Below are positions 44,942-52,480 of a DNA stretch of 63,217 nucleotides, piece after piece. Position numbers and translations under genes: made by a program. This stretch comes from Firmicutes bacterium UBA7510 (GTDB lineage: Bacteria > Bacillota > Clostridia > Tissierellales > Sedimentibacteraceae): NCBI GenBank assembly GCA_002479485.1, contig DLNM01000027.1:1-63217 (forward strand). Reading direction: 5' to 3'. How positions within the stretch are numbered: position 1 is the first letter of the stretch; every line of letters starts with the position of its first letter. The notes below the pieces were generated by a model that saw nothing but the letters and a program-made list of their open reading frames with translations, did not search any database and was not told the DNA's origin.

Positions 44942-46285
44942 ATGTTTGAGAATTTGTCTGAAAAACTTCAAAATGCTTTAAAAGCTTTAAAGGGCAAAGG
45001 AAAACTTTCTGAAAAAGATATAGATTTAGCAATGAGAGAGGTCAAGCTTTCGTTGTTAGAGGCAGATGTTAACTTTAAGGTTGTTAAAAACTTTATAAAT
45101 AAGGTTAAAGAAAGAGCAGTTGGTCATGAGGTTATGGAAAGCTTAACTCCCGGACAGCAGGTTGTTAAGATAGTTCATGAAGAATTAAAGGACATCATGG
45201 GTAGCCAAGAAAGCAAGCTTAAGTTTAATACAAATGGTATTACATACATTATGATGTGTGGCTTGCAAGGTGCTGGTAAGACTACAACTTCTGGTAAGCT
45301 TGCATTAAAGCTTAAAAAAGAAGGTAAAAGACCGTTACTTGTAGCTTGTGATATTTATAGACCTGCCGCTATTAAACAGCTTCAAGTTGTAGGTGAAGGT
45401 ATCGATGTTCCTGTGTTTACAATGGGTGACAAGGAAAATCCTGTAACTATAGCTAGAGAAGCAATGAAGCATGCTAATAAATTTAATAATGACGTAGTTA
45501 TCATAGATACAGCTGGTAGACTTCATATAGATGAAGAATTAATGGATGAGTTAGTTAATGTTAAAAATGAAGTTAAACCAAATGAAATACTTTTAGTTCT
45601 TGATGCTATGACAGGTCAAGAGGCAGTTAAGGTTGCAGAAACTTTCAATGGATACCTTGATGTTTCAGGTGTTGTACTGTCTAAGGTAGACGGTGATGCT
45701 AGAGGTGGTGCTGCTTTATCAATTAAGAGTGTTGTAGATAAGCCAATAAAGTTTGTAACAATTGGTGAGAAGATGGATCAGCTTGAAGTTTTCCACCCGG
45801 ATAGAATGGCTTCTAGAATACTTGGAATGGGAGATATCTTATCGATTATTGACAAAGCACAAGCAGCTTTTGATGAGAAACAGGCTATCGAGCTTCAGAA
45901 GAAGATTAAAAATCAAGAATTTAATTTTGATGACTTCTTAACCCAGCTTCAACAAATGAAAAATATGGGACCACTTGATGATTTACTTGCTATGATTCCA
46001 GGTGCTAATTCTAAGCAACTTAAAGGCTTGAAGGTTGACGAGAAAGATATGAAGCACACAGAAGCTATAATTCAATCAATGACTAAAAAAGAAAGAGCTA
46101 TACCATCACTTATAAATGGTAGTAGAAGAAAAAGAATTGCAGCAGGAAGTGGTACTTCAGTTCAGGATGTTAACAGACTTTTAAAACAATTTGAAGATAT
46201 GAAGAAAATGATGAAGCAATTTAGCTCAATGGAAAAAATGATGAAAAAAAGAGGCGGAGGCGGCAAATTTAAGTTTCCGTTCTAG
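44942..46285 (+). CDS. ffh: Signal recognition particle protein Ffh
   Basis: A 447-aa SRP GTPase. The NG domain shows GLQGAGKTTTSGKLALKL, CDIYRPAAIKQL, IDTAGRLHID and LSKVDGDARGGAAL. The methionine-rich M domain holds the RNA-binding ERAIPSLINGSRRKRIAAGSG and a Met-rich C-terminus. It works with FtsY (22618) in membrane targeting. A weak hairpin (46299-46323) lies between it and rpsP. Confidence 0.97.
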   Translation: MFENLSEKLQNALKALKGKGKLSEKDIDLAMREVKLSLLEADVNFKVVKNFINKVKERAVGHEVMESLTPGQQVVKIVHEELKDIMGSQESKLKFNTNGITYIMMCGLQGAGKTTTSGKLALKLKKEGKRPLLVACDIYRPAAIKQLQVVGEGIDVPVFTMGDKENPVTIAREAMKHANKFNNDVVIIDTAGRLHIDEELMDELVNVKNEVKPNEILLVLDAMTGQEAVKVAETFNGYLDVSGVVLSKVDGDARGGAALSIKSVVDKPIKFVTIGEKMDQLEVFHPDRMASRILGMGDILSIIDKAQAAFDEKQAIELQKKIKNQEFNFDDFLTQLQQMKNMGPLDDLLAMIPGANSKQLKGLKVDEKDMKHTEAIIQSMTKKERAIPSLINGSRRKRIAAGSGTSVQDVNRLLKQFEDMKKMMKQFSSMEKMMKKRGGGGKFKFPF

Positions 46286-46369
46286 CAATTAATTAGTAGA
46301 TAAGGAATATTTCTTCCTTTATCATATATAAAAATAAAAACTTAAGATAATTATAAGGAGGTGACAATA

Positions 46370-46633
46370 ATGGCAGTAAAAATTAGATTAAAAAGAATGG
46401 GTTCTAAAAAGAAACCTTTTTACAGAATCGTTGTAGCTGATTCTCGTTCACCAAGAGATGGACGTTTCATAGAAGAAATAGGATACTATAATCCTGTAGT
46501 TGAGCCAAAAGTAGTTAAAATAGATGATGAAAAAGCTATAAAATGGTTAAATAATGGTGCAAAACCAACTGACACAGTAGGAATGTTATTCAAAACTAAC
46601 GGTATTTTTGACAAAAGAGATGAAAACAAATAA
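46370..46633 (+). CDS. rpsP: 30S ribosomal protein S16
   Basis: An 87-aa ribosomal protein starting MAVKIRLKRMGSKKKPFYRIVVADSRSPRDGR, the bS16 signature, and ending in a Lys/Asn-rich tail. ATG 46370 follows AAGGAGGTGA; the in-frame GTG at 46361 is inside that site. Usual neighbours are ffh before and khpA after. Confidence 0.97.
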   Translation: MAVKIRLKRMGSKKKPFYRIVVADSRSPRDGRFIEEIGYYNPVVEPKVVKIDDEKAIKWLNNGAKPTDTVGMLFKTNGIFDKRDENK

Positions 46634-46645
46634 GAGGAGAAAACA

Positions 46646-46876
46646 ATGGGTGAATTAGTTGAATATTTAGCAAAATCACTGGTAGATAATCCTGATCTCG
46701 TTAAGGTAAAAGAAGTTGAAGGTAGCCAATCGCTTATCATTGAACTTAGCGTTGCTCCAGAAGATATGGGCAAGGTTATAGGTAAGCAAGGTAGAATAGC
46801 CAAAGCAATTAGAACTGTAGTTAAGGCAGCTGCTACTAAAGAGAATAAGAGAGTTATAGTTGAAATAATACAATAA
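46646..46876 (+). CDS. khpA: KH-domain RNA-binding protein KhpA (YlqC)
   Basis: A 76-aa single KH domain with GKVIGKQGRIAKAIRTVV, the GxxG loop (GKQG) that contacts RNA. KhpA works with KhpB in several Gram-positive bacteria to influence cell size and mRNA. It normally precedes rimM-trmD-rplS; here the prophage begins 29 nt after its stop. Confidence 0.94.
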   Translation: MGELVEYLAKSLVDNPDLVKVKEVEGSQSLIIELSVAPEDMGKVIGKQGRIAKAIRTVVKAAATKENKRVIVEIIQ

Positions 46877-46904
46877 CGCTAAGAAAGTATTAAAATAAAC
46901 ACAT

Positions 46905-46953
46905 TTAGCAAATTGTAATGTGTGATTGCTAACAATTTGCTAACATTTGTTAG
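46905..46953. other. Candidate left attachment region (attL) with repeats
   Basis: Between khpA and the integrase gene lies an inverted repeat TTAGCAAATTGT (46905-46916)/ACAATTTGCTAA (46932-46943), two TTGCTAACA copies 11 bp apart (46927 and 46938), and CTAACA-TT-TGTTAG (46940-46953). Such clustered short repeats are typical of integrase core or arm sites. The exact core cannot be fixed without the other prophage end. Confidence 0.4.
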
Positions 46954-48131
46954 AAGCTTTTCATGAATTGTTCAAATTTTTGTGAGGCTTCTTTTTTCAT
47001 TACCTTAGTTACATGAAGATAAATATTTCTTGTAGTTTTATCGTCGTTGTGTCCTAAACGTTCCATTATTTCCTCTAATCTAACTCCTGCCTCTGCTAAT
47101 AAAGAAACATGAGTATGTCTTAAAGCGTGAGGTGTTAATTTTTTAAATTTACCAAGTTCAATCAATTTGCTAAATTTAAGCTCAAGTTGCTTAGTTGTTT
47201 CTGGATAACCAGGATTCCTAAAATATTTTGTAAAAACAAAATCTTCTTTGTGCCATTCTGATATTCTTAATCTAAACTCATTTTGATATGCTTTATGTTT
47301 TTTTAGGGTATCAATTACAGTTTTGTCTATATCTATTGTTCTTACAGAGCCTTTAGTCTTAGGCGGAATAATTACATAGTCAACTGTTTTATTGGGGCAG
47401 TAGATAGTTTTGTATATGCTTATTTCTCCATTTATCAAATCAATATCTTTCCATTTCAGTGCACACAGCTCCCCTATTCTCATTCCGGTATATGCCAATG
47501 TAAGAAAAGCAGTATATAATTGTGGCTCGGGCGATTGTCTGACAAGTTCTAAGAATTTATATAAATCTTCCTTTTCTAAATATTTAGGAACATTATCTCT
47601 GTTTTCTAACTCTTCTACTGTTAGTTGTTTTTTTGGCACAACTGCATTGTCGGTCGGATTATCTTTTAAAGTCTTATTGTTTATCGCACTTTTAAAAATC
47701 ATTCTTGCAGACCTGTGCGTGTTTAGTAGGGTATTGTATTCGTTATTATTTAGCATATCAAATAAAAAAGTTTGATATAATTCTGTTGTAATATTCTTTA
47801 GCTTAATATCTTTAAAAAAATTCTCCATTCTATTAATGTCGTATTTTCTTACTCTTACAGAACTTATTTTTGGAATTGTTCCGCTTGAATAAAGTCCTTT
47901 TTTATACCCATCAAGCCATTTCTTGCAACATTCTTTAAACGATATGTCACTTTCTTCAATATAGTCATTCCTATTATATTCTGTTTGTATTTCCGCAAGG
48001 GCAGCTGCAGCTTCTTTTTTTGTTTTAAAACCTCCTTTAGTTTTTTGTTGTCGTTTGCTTGTAAAAGGGTCTTTACCTAAATCAATCACATAGGTATAGG
48101 TTTTTCCTCTTTTATAAATATGTCCTTTCAT
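46950..48131 (-). CDS. int: Phage tyrosine integrase
   Basis: A 393-aa tyrosine recombinase. It has an N-terminal arm-binding AP2-like segment (GGFKTKKEAAAALAEI), a SAM-like core-binding domain and a catalytic domain with Arg in TGMRIGELCALKW, Lys in PPKTKGSVRTI, HALRHTHVSLLAEAG and the nucleophile Tyr in NIYLHVT. All catalytic residues are present. It reads towards khpA, with the attachment region at its 3' end. Confidence 0.95.
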   Translation of the reverse strand: MKGHIYKRGKTYTYVIDLGKDPFTSKRQQKTKGGFKTKKEAAAALAEIQTEYNRNDYIEESDISFKECCKKWLDGYKKGLYSSGTIPKISSVRVRKYDINRMENFFKDIKLKNITTELYQTFLFDMLNNNEYNTLLNTHRSARMIFKSAINNKTLKDNPTDNAVVPKKQLTVEELENRDNVPKYLEKEDLYKFLELVRQSPEPQLYTAFLTLAYTGMRIGELCALKWKDIDLINGEISIYKTIYCPNKTVDYVIIPPKTKGSVRTIDIDKTVIDTLKKHKAYQNEFRLRISEWHKEDFVFTKYFRNPGYPETTKQLELKFSKLIELGKFKKLTPHALRHTHVSLLAEAGVRLEEIMERLGHNDDKTTRNIYLHVTKVMKKEASQKFEQFMKSF

Positions 48132-48230
48132 AGTTTACTCCTTTTCAAAAATAATTATTGTAAAAACAAAGAATTATTGATAAAATATTTTAAACAGTAT
48201 ATCCGCATAATTCTTTGTAGATATATATTG

Positions 48231-48257
48231 AAGCCTTGTGGTCGCAACACGAGGCTT
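48231..48257. terminator. Hairpin downstream of the lysogeny module
   Basis: Stem AAGCCTTGTG (48231-48240)/CACGAGGCTT (48248-48257), 10 bp with one wobble, followed on the plus side by TATTTTCTTATTT. It lies just after the stop of the 49-aa gene and about 100 nt before the start of int. The T-rich side fits plus-strand transcripts better. Confidence 0.55.
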
Positions 48258-48264
48258 TATTTTC

Positions 48265-48414
48265 TTATTTAATAAGTTTACTAATTCTTTGCAGTGTTGT
48301 AATCGTGTTATTCTTAAATTCTTGTGATTTATTAATTAATTCTATAATTTCCTCATCTGTTAATTTGCTTATGTCAGCTAACAATCTTCCTAATTCTTGA
48401 TATTTTAAATTCAT
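48265..48414 (-). CDS. Small helical phage protein (49 aa)
   Basis: A 49-aa charged helical peptide (LTDEEIIELINKSQEFKNN) in the lysogeny operon, starting at an ATG at 48414 eight bases downstream of the stop of the gene before it. No family recognised. Confidence 0.55.
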   Translation of the reverse strand: MNLKYQELGRLLADISKLTDEEIIELINKSQEFKNNTITTLQRISKLIK

Positions 48415-48422
48415 ATTATCAC

Positions 48423-48647
48423 CTATAATAGATATGGATCTATTTTACTTTTCTTTTCTTCTAATATTCTTATTTCAAGTTCTATTAATTTTATTTTACT
48501 CTCTAATTTTTCTACTATGTGAATATTTTTACTCCAATGAATATCTTTTGCCCCATATTTGCCTATAAATACACCAACAAGATAACCAAGCCAATAAACT
48601 ATAATAATAAAGAGGAAAAAATAAAAATTGTCAAAAGAATTATCCAT
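48423..48647 (-). CDS. TM/coiled-coil lysogeny-module protein
   Basis: A 74-aa protein with one N-terminal membrane helix (about residues 8-28) and a C-terminal charged helix (VEKLESKIKLIELEIRILEEKK) likely to form a coiled coil. It overlaps the similar gene upstream (48640-48870) by 8 nt. The place between repressor and integrase suggests a lysogenic-conversion or exclusion role, unproven. Confidence 0.6.
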   Translation of the reverse strand: MDNSFDNFYFFLFIIIVYWLGYLVGVFIGKYGAKDIHWSKNIHIVEKLESKIKLIELEIRILEEKKSKIDPYLL

Positions 48648-48870
48648 CTAATTCGCCTCCGAAACGTTCTTCATAATTTTTAATTTCATCAGTTAAACGG
48701 TCTTTTTTATACTGCAATTCTATAAGTTTATCATCAAGATGACCAATCATAAACTTATCTTTATATCTCCCTTTAGTAAAGCCCTTTCCAAAACCTATTT
48801 TAAAAGGAAGATAAACCAATAATAATATAAACAAAAACATAGGCATAAATCTAATAATATCGCTTATCAT
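48640..48870 (-). CDS. TM/coiled-coil lysogeny-module protein
   Basis: A 76-aa protein with one N-terminal membrane helix (FLFILLLVYLPFKIGFG) and a charged C-terminal helix (DDKLIELQYKKDRLTDEIKNYEERFGG). Same plan as the gene that follows it, so the two may form a hetero-oligomer. AAGGAGG precedes its start. No family recognised. Confidence 0.6.
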   Translation of the reverse strand: MISDIIRFMPMFLFILLLVYLPFKIGFGKGFTKGRYKDKFMIGHLDDKLIELQYKKDRLTDEIKNYEERFGGELDG

Positions 48871-48880
48871 TAAAACCTCC

Positions 48881-49138
48881 TTAAAACGTTTGCTTGTTTA
48901 ATTCATAAGTTTTTTTAGAATGTGTACTATATTCAATTTCTTGTATATTATGCTTAGAAAAATCATTTCTAAAAATATGTTTCAACTCGTGAACATAAGC
49001 ACTTTTTTGTTGTTCGACGCAAAGTTTACTGTTAACAATAATTGTGTAAGTGTCATCTTCGTTAGGAATGACAAATGATTTCACTTTACAAGGCAAATCC
49101 ATAAATTTTGCTATAATACAATCATCAGTATTTGGCAC
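48881..49138 (-). CDS. Short ImmA/IrrE-like metallopeptidase
   Basis: An 85-aa protein with the zinc motif HELKH (VHELKHIFRNDF), preceded by a strand typical of the ImmA/IrrE (DUF955) family. ImmA proteases cleave the phage repressor after damage; its place next to the repressor gene supports this. It is shorter than common ImmA proteins (often 120 aa or more), so a minimal or trimmed form is likely. AAGGAGGAG precedes the ATG. Confidence 0.7.
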   Translation of the reverse strand: MPNTDDCIIAKFMDLPCKVKSFVIPNEDDTYTIIVNSKLCVEQQKSAYVHELKHIFRNDFSKHNIQEIEYSTHSKKTYELNKQTF

Positions 49139-49164
49139 CTTGCTCCTCCTTGTGTGAGAATTAT

Positions 49165-49542
49165 TTAATTGTCGCTACCCTCCTTGTCTTTTAATCTTTT
49201 AGTCATTTCATAAACAAGTTTTAGATCTTGTGGGCTAACGTCTTTAGCAGCATCAAATAATATTTTCAATTCTTTATTATCAAAAATTTGTTGTGCAATT
49301 TTGGCAGTTTCATCGTTTAAATAATAATTAGTAGGTTCTTCCTTTGCTTCAATACCGACTAGATAATCTAATGATACGTTTAACAGGTCGGCTATTTTTT
49401 GTAACGCGCCAATTTTAGGTGTTATTTTACCATTTTTCCAATCCGATAATGTTACTTGGCTTATTCCTGTTTCTTTTGCTACTCTGTAGTTTGAGTAACC
49501 TCTTTCTTTAATTAATTCTTCATATCTACTATACATTTTCAT
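49165..49542 (-). CDS. CI-like phage repressor (XRE family)
   Basis: A 125-aa repressor with an N-terminal helix-turn-helix (NYRVAKETGISQVTLSDWKNGKITPKIGALQKIADLL) and a short helical C-terminus. The recognition helix ISQVTLSDWK is identical to that in the Cro-like protein at 49775, so both should bind the same operators. No serine-protease self-cleavage domain is present, consistent with control by the ImmA-like protease next to it. Confidence 0.85.
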   Translation of the reverse strand: MKMYSRYEELIKERGYSNYRVAKETGISQVTLSDWKNGKITPKIGALQKIADLLNVSLDYLVGIEAKEEPTNYYLNDETAKIAQQIFDNKELKILFDAAKDVSPQDLKLVYEMTKRLKDKEGSDN

Positions 49543-49590
49543 ATTTCCTTTATTCCATAAATTACCAAATAAAAATGTAGCAAATAATAC

Positions 49591-49619
49591 TTGACTACTA
49601 AATAAATATGTAGTATAGT
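49591..49619 (+). promoter_or_regulatory. Rightward early promoter with operator in the spacer
   Basis: TTGACT (49591-49596), 17-nt spacer, TATAGT (49614-49619). The spacer holds ACTAAATAAATATGT, related to the sequence in the spacer of the opposing promoter at 49710. It should drive the cro/early operon. Confidence 0.7.
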
Positions 49620-49709
49620 AAATGTGTACTAAACAATTACTAATTAATACATATTAATTAAGCACTAAGTATTTTTGTATGCTAAGTTTTATTTAATTCG
49701 CATAACCGA

Positions 49710-49738
49710 AGTATAACATAAATATTTAGTATATGCAA
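49710..49738 (-). promoter_or_regulatory. Leftward repressor promoter with operator in the spacer
   Basis: On the minus strand TTGCAT (49738-49733), 17-nt spacer, TATACT (49715-49710). The spacer reads ACTAAATATTTATGT, matching 13 of 15 bases of the rightward promoter's spacer motif. A third related sequence, ACTAAGTATTTTTGT, lies between the promoters near 49663. Transcripts from the two promoters would cross. Confidence 0.65.
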
Positions 49739-49774
49739 GGGTTTTTTAAAAAAAGAAAGGAGGAAATATTATAA

Positions 49775-49960
49775 ATGTATGAAAAATTTGTCGAATTATT
49801 ACAAAAAAATGATGTAACACCGTATAGAGTGGCTAAGTCGACAGGAATAAGCCAAGTAACATTATCGGATTGGAAAAAAGGAAGAAGTACACCCAAAGTG
49901 GACAAGCTTAGTAAAATTGCAAATTATTTTAATGTCCAATTAGAATACTTTACTAATTAG
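49775..49960 (+). CDS. Cro-like XRE regulator
   Basis: A 61-aa single helix-turn-helix protein (PYRVAKSTGISQVTLSDWKKGRSTPKVDKLSKIANYF). It shares its recognition helix with the CI-like repressor transcribed the other way. First gene of the rightward early operon, with AAAGGAGG before the ATG. Confidence 0.85.
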   Translation: MYEKFVELLQKNDVTPYRVAKSTGISQVTLSDWKKGRSTPKVDKLSKIANYFNVQLEYFTN

Positions 49961-49973
49961 AGAGGTATTGAAT

Positions 49974-50168
49974 ATGTGCAAAAACTTTGAAGAACTTCCT
50001 GACATTATAACAGCAGACATAATTTCTAAATTTATAGGAATTTGTCTAAGAAGAGTTTACGAATTACTAGATACCCCAAAAGAATCCGGGGGAATACCGT
50101 GTAAGAAGATAGGAAGAAGAAAAATCGTATTAAAATCTGAATTTAAGAAATGGTTAGAGGAAGTATAA
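49974..50168 (+). CDS. Excisionase-like HTH protein
   Basis: A 64-aa MerR/excisionase-type winged helix protein: ITADIISKFIGICLRRVYELLD, then GGIPCKKIGRRKIVLKSEFKKWL, the usual DNA-binding ending. It may act as excisionase or as an early regulator. ATG 49974 chosen over TTG 49968 for its AGAGAGG spacing. Confidence 0.75.
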   Translation: MCKNFEELPDIITADIISKFIGICLRRVYELLDTPKESGGIPCKKIGRRKIVLKSEFKKWLEEV

Positions 50169-50204
50169 ATAAGTAATTAAAAAATTATAGAAAGGAGAAA
50201 GAGA

Positions 50205-50381
50205 GTGGAGAAAAAAACTACAATAACTATTTATGGAATAACAACGGAAAGTAAAAAAGATGCAATAATGTCCATTTTAAATGATGAATTAGATATGTCT
50301 GATGGAAGTACTATAAAAATAATTATAGAAAAAGAAAGACATTATAGCGATGACTTAAAAGGACAAACGTCAACACAATAA
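50205..50381 (+). CDS. Hypothetical small phage protein (58 aa)
   Basis: A 58-aa protein with GTG start behind AAAGGAG (50191-50197). Alternating strand-helix-strand residues (TITIYGITTESKKDAIMSIL ... TIKIIIEKER). No family recognised. It converges with the Cas2-like gene. Confidence 0.6.
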   Translation: MEKKTTITIYGITTESKKDAIMSILNDELDMSDGSTIKIIIEKERHYSDDLKGQTSTQ

Positions 50382-50393
50382 TGTCTCTATGAA

Positions 50394-50669
50394 TTAATTT
50401 TCTAAATTATGCTTTAATTTATCACTGTCACAAATTAGATTATTCCAAGCTGCACTGATTTTTAATTCAGCTACAAAAACTCTGTCGTTAGAATCTAAAG
50501 TTTTGAGAATATCATCTCTTATTCTAGCACAACTAAGAGGAGATTTAACATACCAAGTAGATTCCGTAATTTTGAGCCGACAAGGGAAAGTGTCTAAATA
50601 AGCATACAAATTAGAATAGTTTCTGATAGGGAAACGTAAATCGTAAGTTATAATTTTTGAATTATCCAT
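50394..50669 (-). CDS. Cas2-like / SinR-type ferredoxin-fold protein
   Basis: A 91-aa protein with KIITYDLRFPIRNYSNLYAYLDTF, TESTWYVKSPLSCARIRDDI and LDSNDRVFVAELKISAAWNNL. This matches stand-alone Cas2/VapD-like proteins often annotated SinR-like, with the catalytic-type Asp in TYDL. No cas1 or CRISPR repeat is present, so it is not adaptation machinery. Possible roles are an RNase toxin or a regulator. It is on the opposite strand to the early operon with its own promoter at 50726. Confidence 0.7.
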   Translation of the reverse strand: MDNSKIITYDLRFPIRNYSNLYAYLDTFPCRLKITESTWYVKSPLSCARIRDDILKTLDSNDRVFVAELKISAAWNNLICDSDKLKHNLEN

Positions 50670-50725
50670 ATATTCACCTCTTTTCTCAATATATTGTATG
50701 TAAACAAATGTTCATAACTAAATAT

Positions 50726-50754
50726 AGTATATTATAAAAAGGTGGTAAAGTCAA
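50726..50754 (-). promoter_or_regulatory. Promoter of the Cas2-like gene
   Basis: On the minus strand TTGACT (50754-50749), 17-nt spacer, TATACT (50731-50726). Its -35 box lies only two bases from the start codon of the divergent XRE gene and covers that gene's ribosome-site region, so the two must influence each other. Confidence 0.7.
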
Positions 50755-50755
50755 A

Positions 50756-50953
50756 ATGAATTTAGGAAATATTTTGAAATTGGAAAGAGAAAAACAAGGA
50801 TTATCCAAAAGACAACTAGCGTTAAAAGCAGAAGTATCAGCAACGGTTATTAGCTTTTGGGAATCTGGGAAACGAAAAATGACAACAGAGAGTGCAGACA
50901 AAATATTCAAAGCATTAGGAATAACTATATCAATAGGAGGTACAAATGAATAA
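50756..50953 (+). CDS. XRE regulator divergent from the Cas2-like gene
   Basis: A 65-aa helix-turn-helix protein (LEREKQGLSKRQLALKAEVSATVISFWESGKRKMTTESADKIF). It is divergent from the Cas2-like gene and its start overlaps that gene's promoter, so it may control it. It overlaps the antirepressor gene by 8 nt. Confidence 0.82.
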   Translation: MNLGNILKLEREKQGLSKRQLALKAEVSATVISFWESGKRKMTTESADKIFKALGITISIGGTNE

Positions 50954-51707
50954 TTTAACAGTAACACAAATAAACGGAATAAACACAATAGACAGCAGAG
51001 AGGTTGCGGAAATGGTAGATGTGAGACATGATAATCTACTAACCAAAATCAAAGGATATGAGGATATTTTGGACTCCTCAAAATTAAGGAGTCAAGACTT
51101 CTTTATTCAAAGTACATATTTAAATAGTCAGAACAAAGAACAACCTTGCTATCTATTAACTAGAAAAGGTTGTGATATGGTAGCAAATAAAATGACAGGC
51201 GAGAAAGGAATTTTATTCACTGCTGAATATGTAACCAAATTTGAGGAAATGGAAAAACAATTAAAACCTACTTGTATAGAAGATGTATTAATTCAGTCAT
51301 TACAAGAAATGAAAGATGTAAAACTTAAATTGGAACAACAAGATATAGCAATAACTAATGCTAACAACCGCATAGACATAATAAAAGAAGTTGTTGCAAT
51401 AGACAATACTGCTTGGAGAGCAGAAACTCAAAACTTACTTAATAAAATAGCGGTTAAGCTAGGCGGTACATCACAATTTTTCCAACAACTTAGAGCTGAA
51501 AGTTACGACTTACTTGAGCGTAGAATGGGCGCAAAACTTGACACTAGACTAACAAATAAGCGTAGAAGAATGGCAGAAGAAGGAGTTTGCAAGTCTAAGA
51601 GGGACAAGCTTTCGAGAATAGACATAATTGCAGAAGATAAAAAGTTAGTTGAGGGTTATATTGCGATAGTTAAAGAAATGGCTATTAAGTATGGAATAGC
51701 GGATTAG
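50946..51707 (+). CDS. Rha/ORF6C-type phage antirepressor
   Basis: A 253-aa protein. The N-terminal Rha domain reads IDSREVAEMVDVRHDNLLTKIKGYEDIL, then YLNSQNKEQPCYLLTRKGCDMVANKM; the C-terminal ORF6C-like part has LNKIAVKLGGTSQFFQQLRAESYDLLERR. Such proteins oppose the repressor and support lytic development. Co-translated with the XRE gene. Confidence 0.87.
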   Translation: MNNLTVTQINGINTIDSREVAEMVDVRHDNLLTKIKGYEDILDSSKLRSQDFFIQSTYLNSQNKEQPCYLLTRKGCDMVANKMTGEKGILFTAEYVTKFEEMEKQLKPTCIEDVLIQSLQEMKDVKLKLEQQDIAITNANNRIDIIKEVVAIDNTAWRAETQNLLNKIAVKLGGTSQFFQQLRAESYDLLERRMGAKLDTRLTNKRRRMAEEGVCKSKRDKLSRIDIIAEDKKLVEGYIAIVKEMAIKYGIAD

Positions 51708-51715
51708 GAGGTTTT

Positions 51716-51817
51716 ATGGAACTAAGATTAATATGTTACACAGCAATAGTGATAACAGGCATAATCGGTTTTACTGCTGTATGGTGTAGCAAAATCAAAT
51801 ACGGAGGTAGCAAATGA
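51716..51817 (+). CDS. Tiny membrane peptide (33 aa)
   Basis: A 33-aa peptide of one hydrophobic helix (CYTAIVITGIIGFTAVWC) and a basic tail, ATG 51716 after TAGGAGG. Its stop overlaps the next ATG (ATGA). Unknown. Confidence 0.55.
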   Translation: MELRLICYTAIVITGIIGFTAVWCSKIKYGGSK

Positions 51818-52014
51818 AATACGAAAAAAGATTGAAAATAAACGGAGTTTTTATATTATTCGATAAATTAAAGGTTAATGTGGACAATACAAAGATATAT
51901 AGAAATGGTGAAATGATAGGGCATTTTGCTAATGATAAATATAGAGTTGAGTATGATTTTAACTATGATACTTTTGTATATTTTAAATTAGTGGAGGTCG
52001 CAAATGAAAGCTAA
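51814..52014 (+). CDS. Hypothetical phage protein (66 aa)
   Basis: A 66-aa basic protein with alternating strands (FILFDKLKVNVDNTKIYRNG ... YDTFVYFKLVEV). ACGGAGG precedes the ATG; it overlaps the next gene. No family recognised. Confidence 0.6.
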   Translation: MKYEKRLKINGVFILFDKLKVNVDNTKIYRNGEMIGHFANDKYRVEYDFNYDTFVYFKLVEVANES

Positions 52015-52102
52015 ATTAATATACACAGCACAAAGCTTAATAGTAATGGCTGTAATGTTTGCGCTTCTTTTGCTCGGTGGTTGGATAGATAGTTTAAATT
52101 AA
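52004..52102 (+). CDS. Tiny membrane peptide (32 aa)
   Basis: A 32-aa peptide of one hydrophobic helix (LIVMAVMFALLLLGGW) with ATG 52004 after GTGGAGG. Similar plan to the peptide at 51716. Unknown. Confidence 0.55.
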   Translation: MKAKLIYTAQSLIVMAVMFALLLLGGWIDSLN

Positions 52103-52120
52103 AATTTATGAGAGGTAAAT

Positions 52121-52267
52121 ATGGATTGTAAAATATGCGAATACGTGTGCGATACTCCATTAGGCAGTTACTGCACACTTACAAACGAAGCAATTGAAAT
52201 TACTAAATGCAATTACAATGAGCAGAAAGATTTTGAGTACGACACCATGAAAGAAATGAGTAAATAA
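52121..52267 (+). CDS. Small cysteine-rich phage protein (48 aa)
   Basis: A 48-aa protein with five cysteines (CKICEYVC ... YC ... KC), ATG 52121 after GAGAGG. It probably binds metal. Unknown function. Confidence 0.58.
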   Translation: MDCKICEYVCDTPLGSYCTLTNEAIEITKCNYNEQKDFEYDTMKEMSK

Positions 52268-52282
52268 ACTTAGGAGGATAAC

Positions 52283-52465
52283 ATGAGCAATATAAAAATC
52301 GGAAATAAGGTAATTATGAATGACAATTATGTAGTAGCAGACAAAAATAAAGGTGTTGAATTTGTTGTTAGAAGTGAGCCATTTAATTTATGTGGTACAG
52401 TTTGCGTAATGTTAGAAAATTATCGTGGTGGTTATGCTTTGGATGGGCTTACTAAAATAAATTAA
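52283..52465 (+). CDS. Hypothetical phage protein (60 aa)
   Basis: A 60-aa beta-rich protein (NIKIGNKVIMNDNYVVADKNKG ... CGTVCVMLENYRGGY) resembling a small SH3-like fold. TAGGAGGA precedes the ATG. No family recognised. Confidence 0.6.
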   Translation: MSNIKIGNKVIMNDNYVVADKNKGVEFVVRSEPFNLCGTVCVMLENYRGGYALDGLTKIN

Positions 52466-52480
52466 ATCTAGGAGGATGAA

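Noticed and set aside
50394..50669. CRISPR-Cas adaptation module
   Set aside because: Only a Cas2-like protein is present; no cas1, effector or repeat array in the window.
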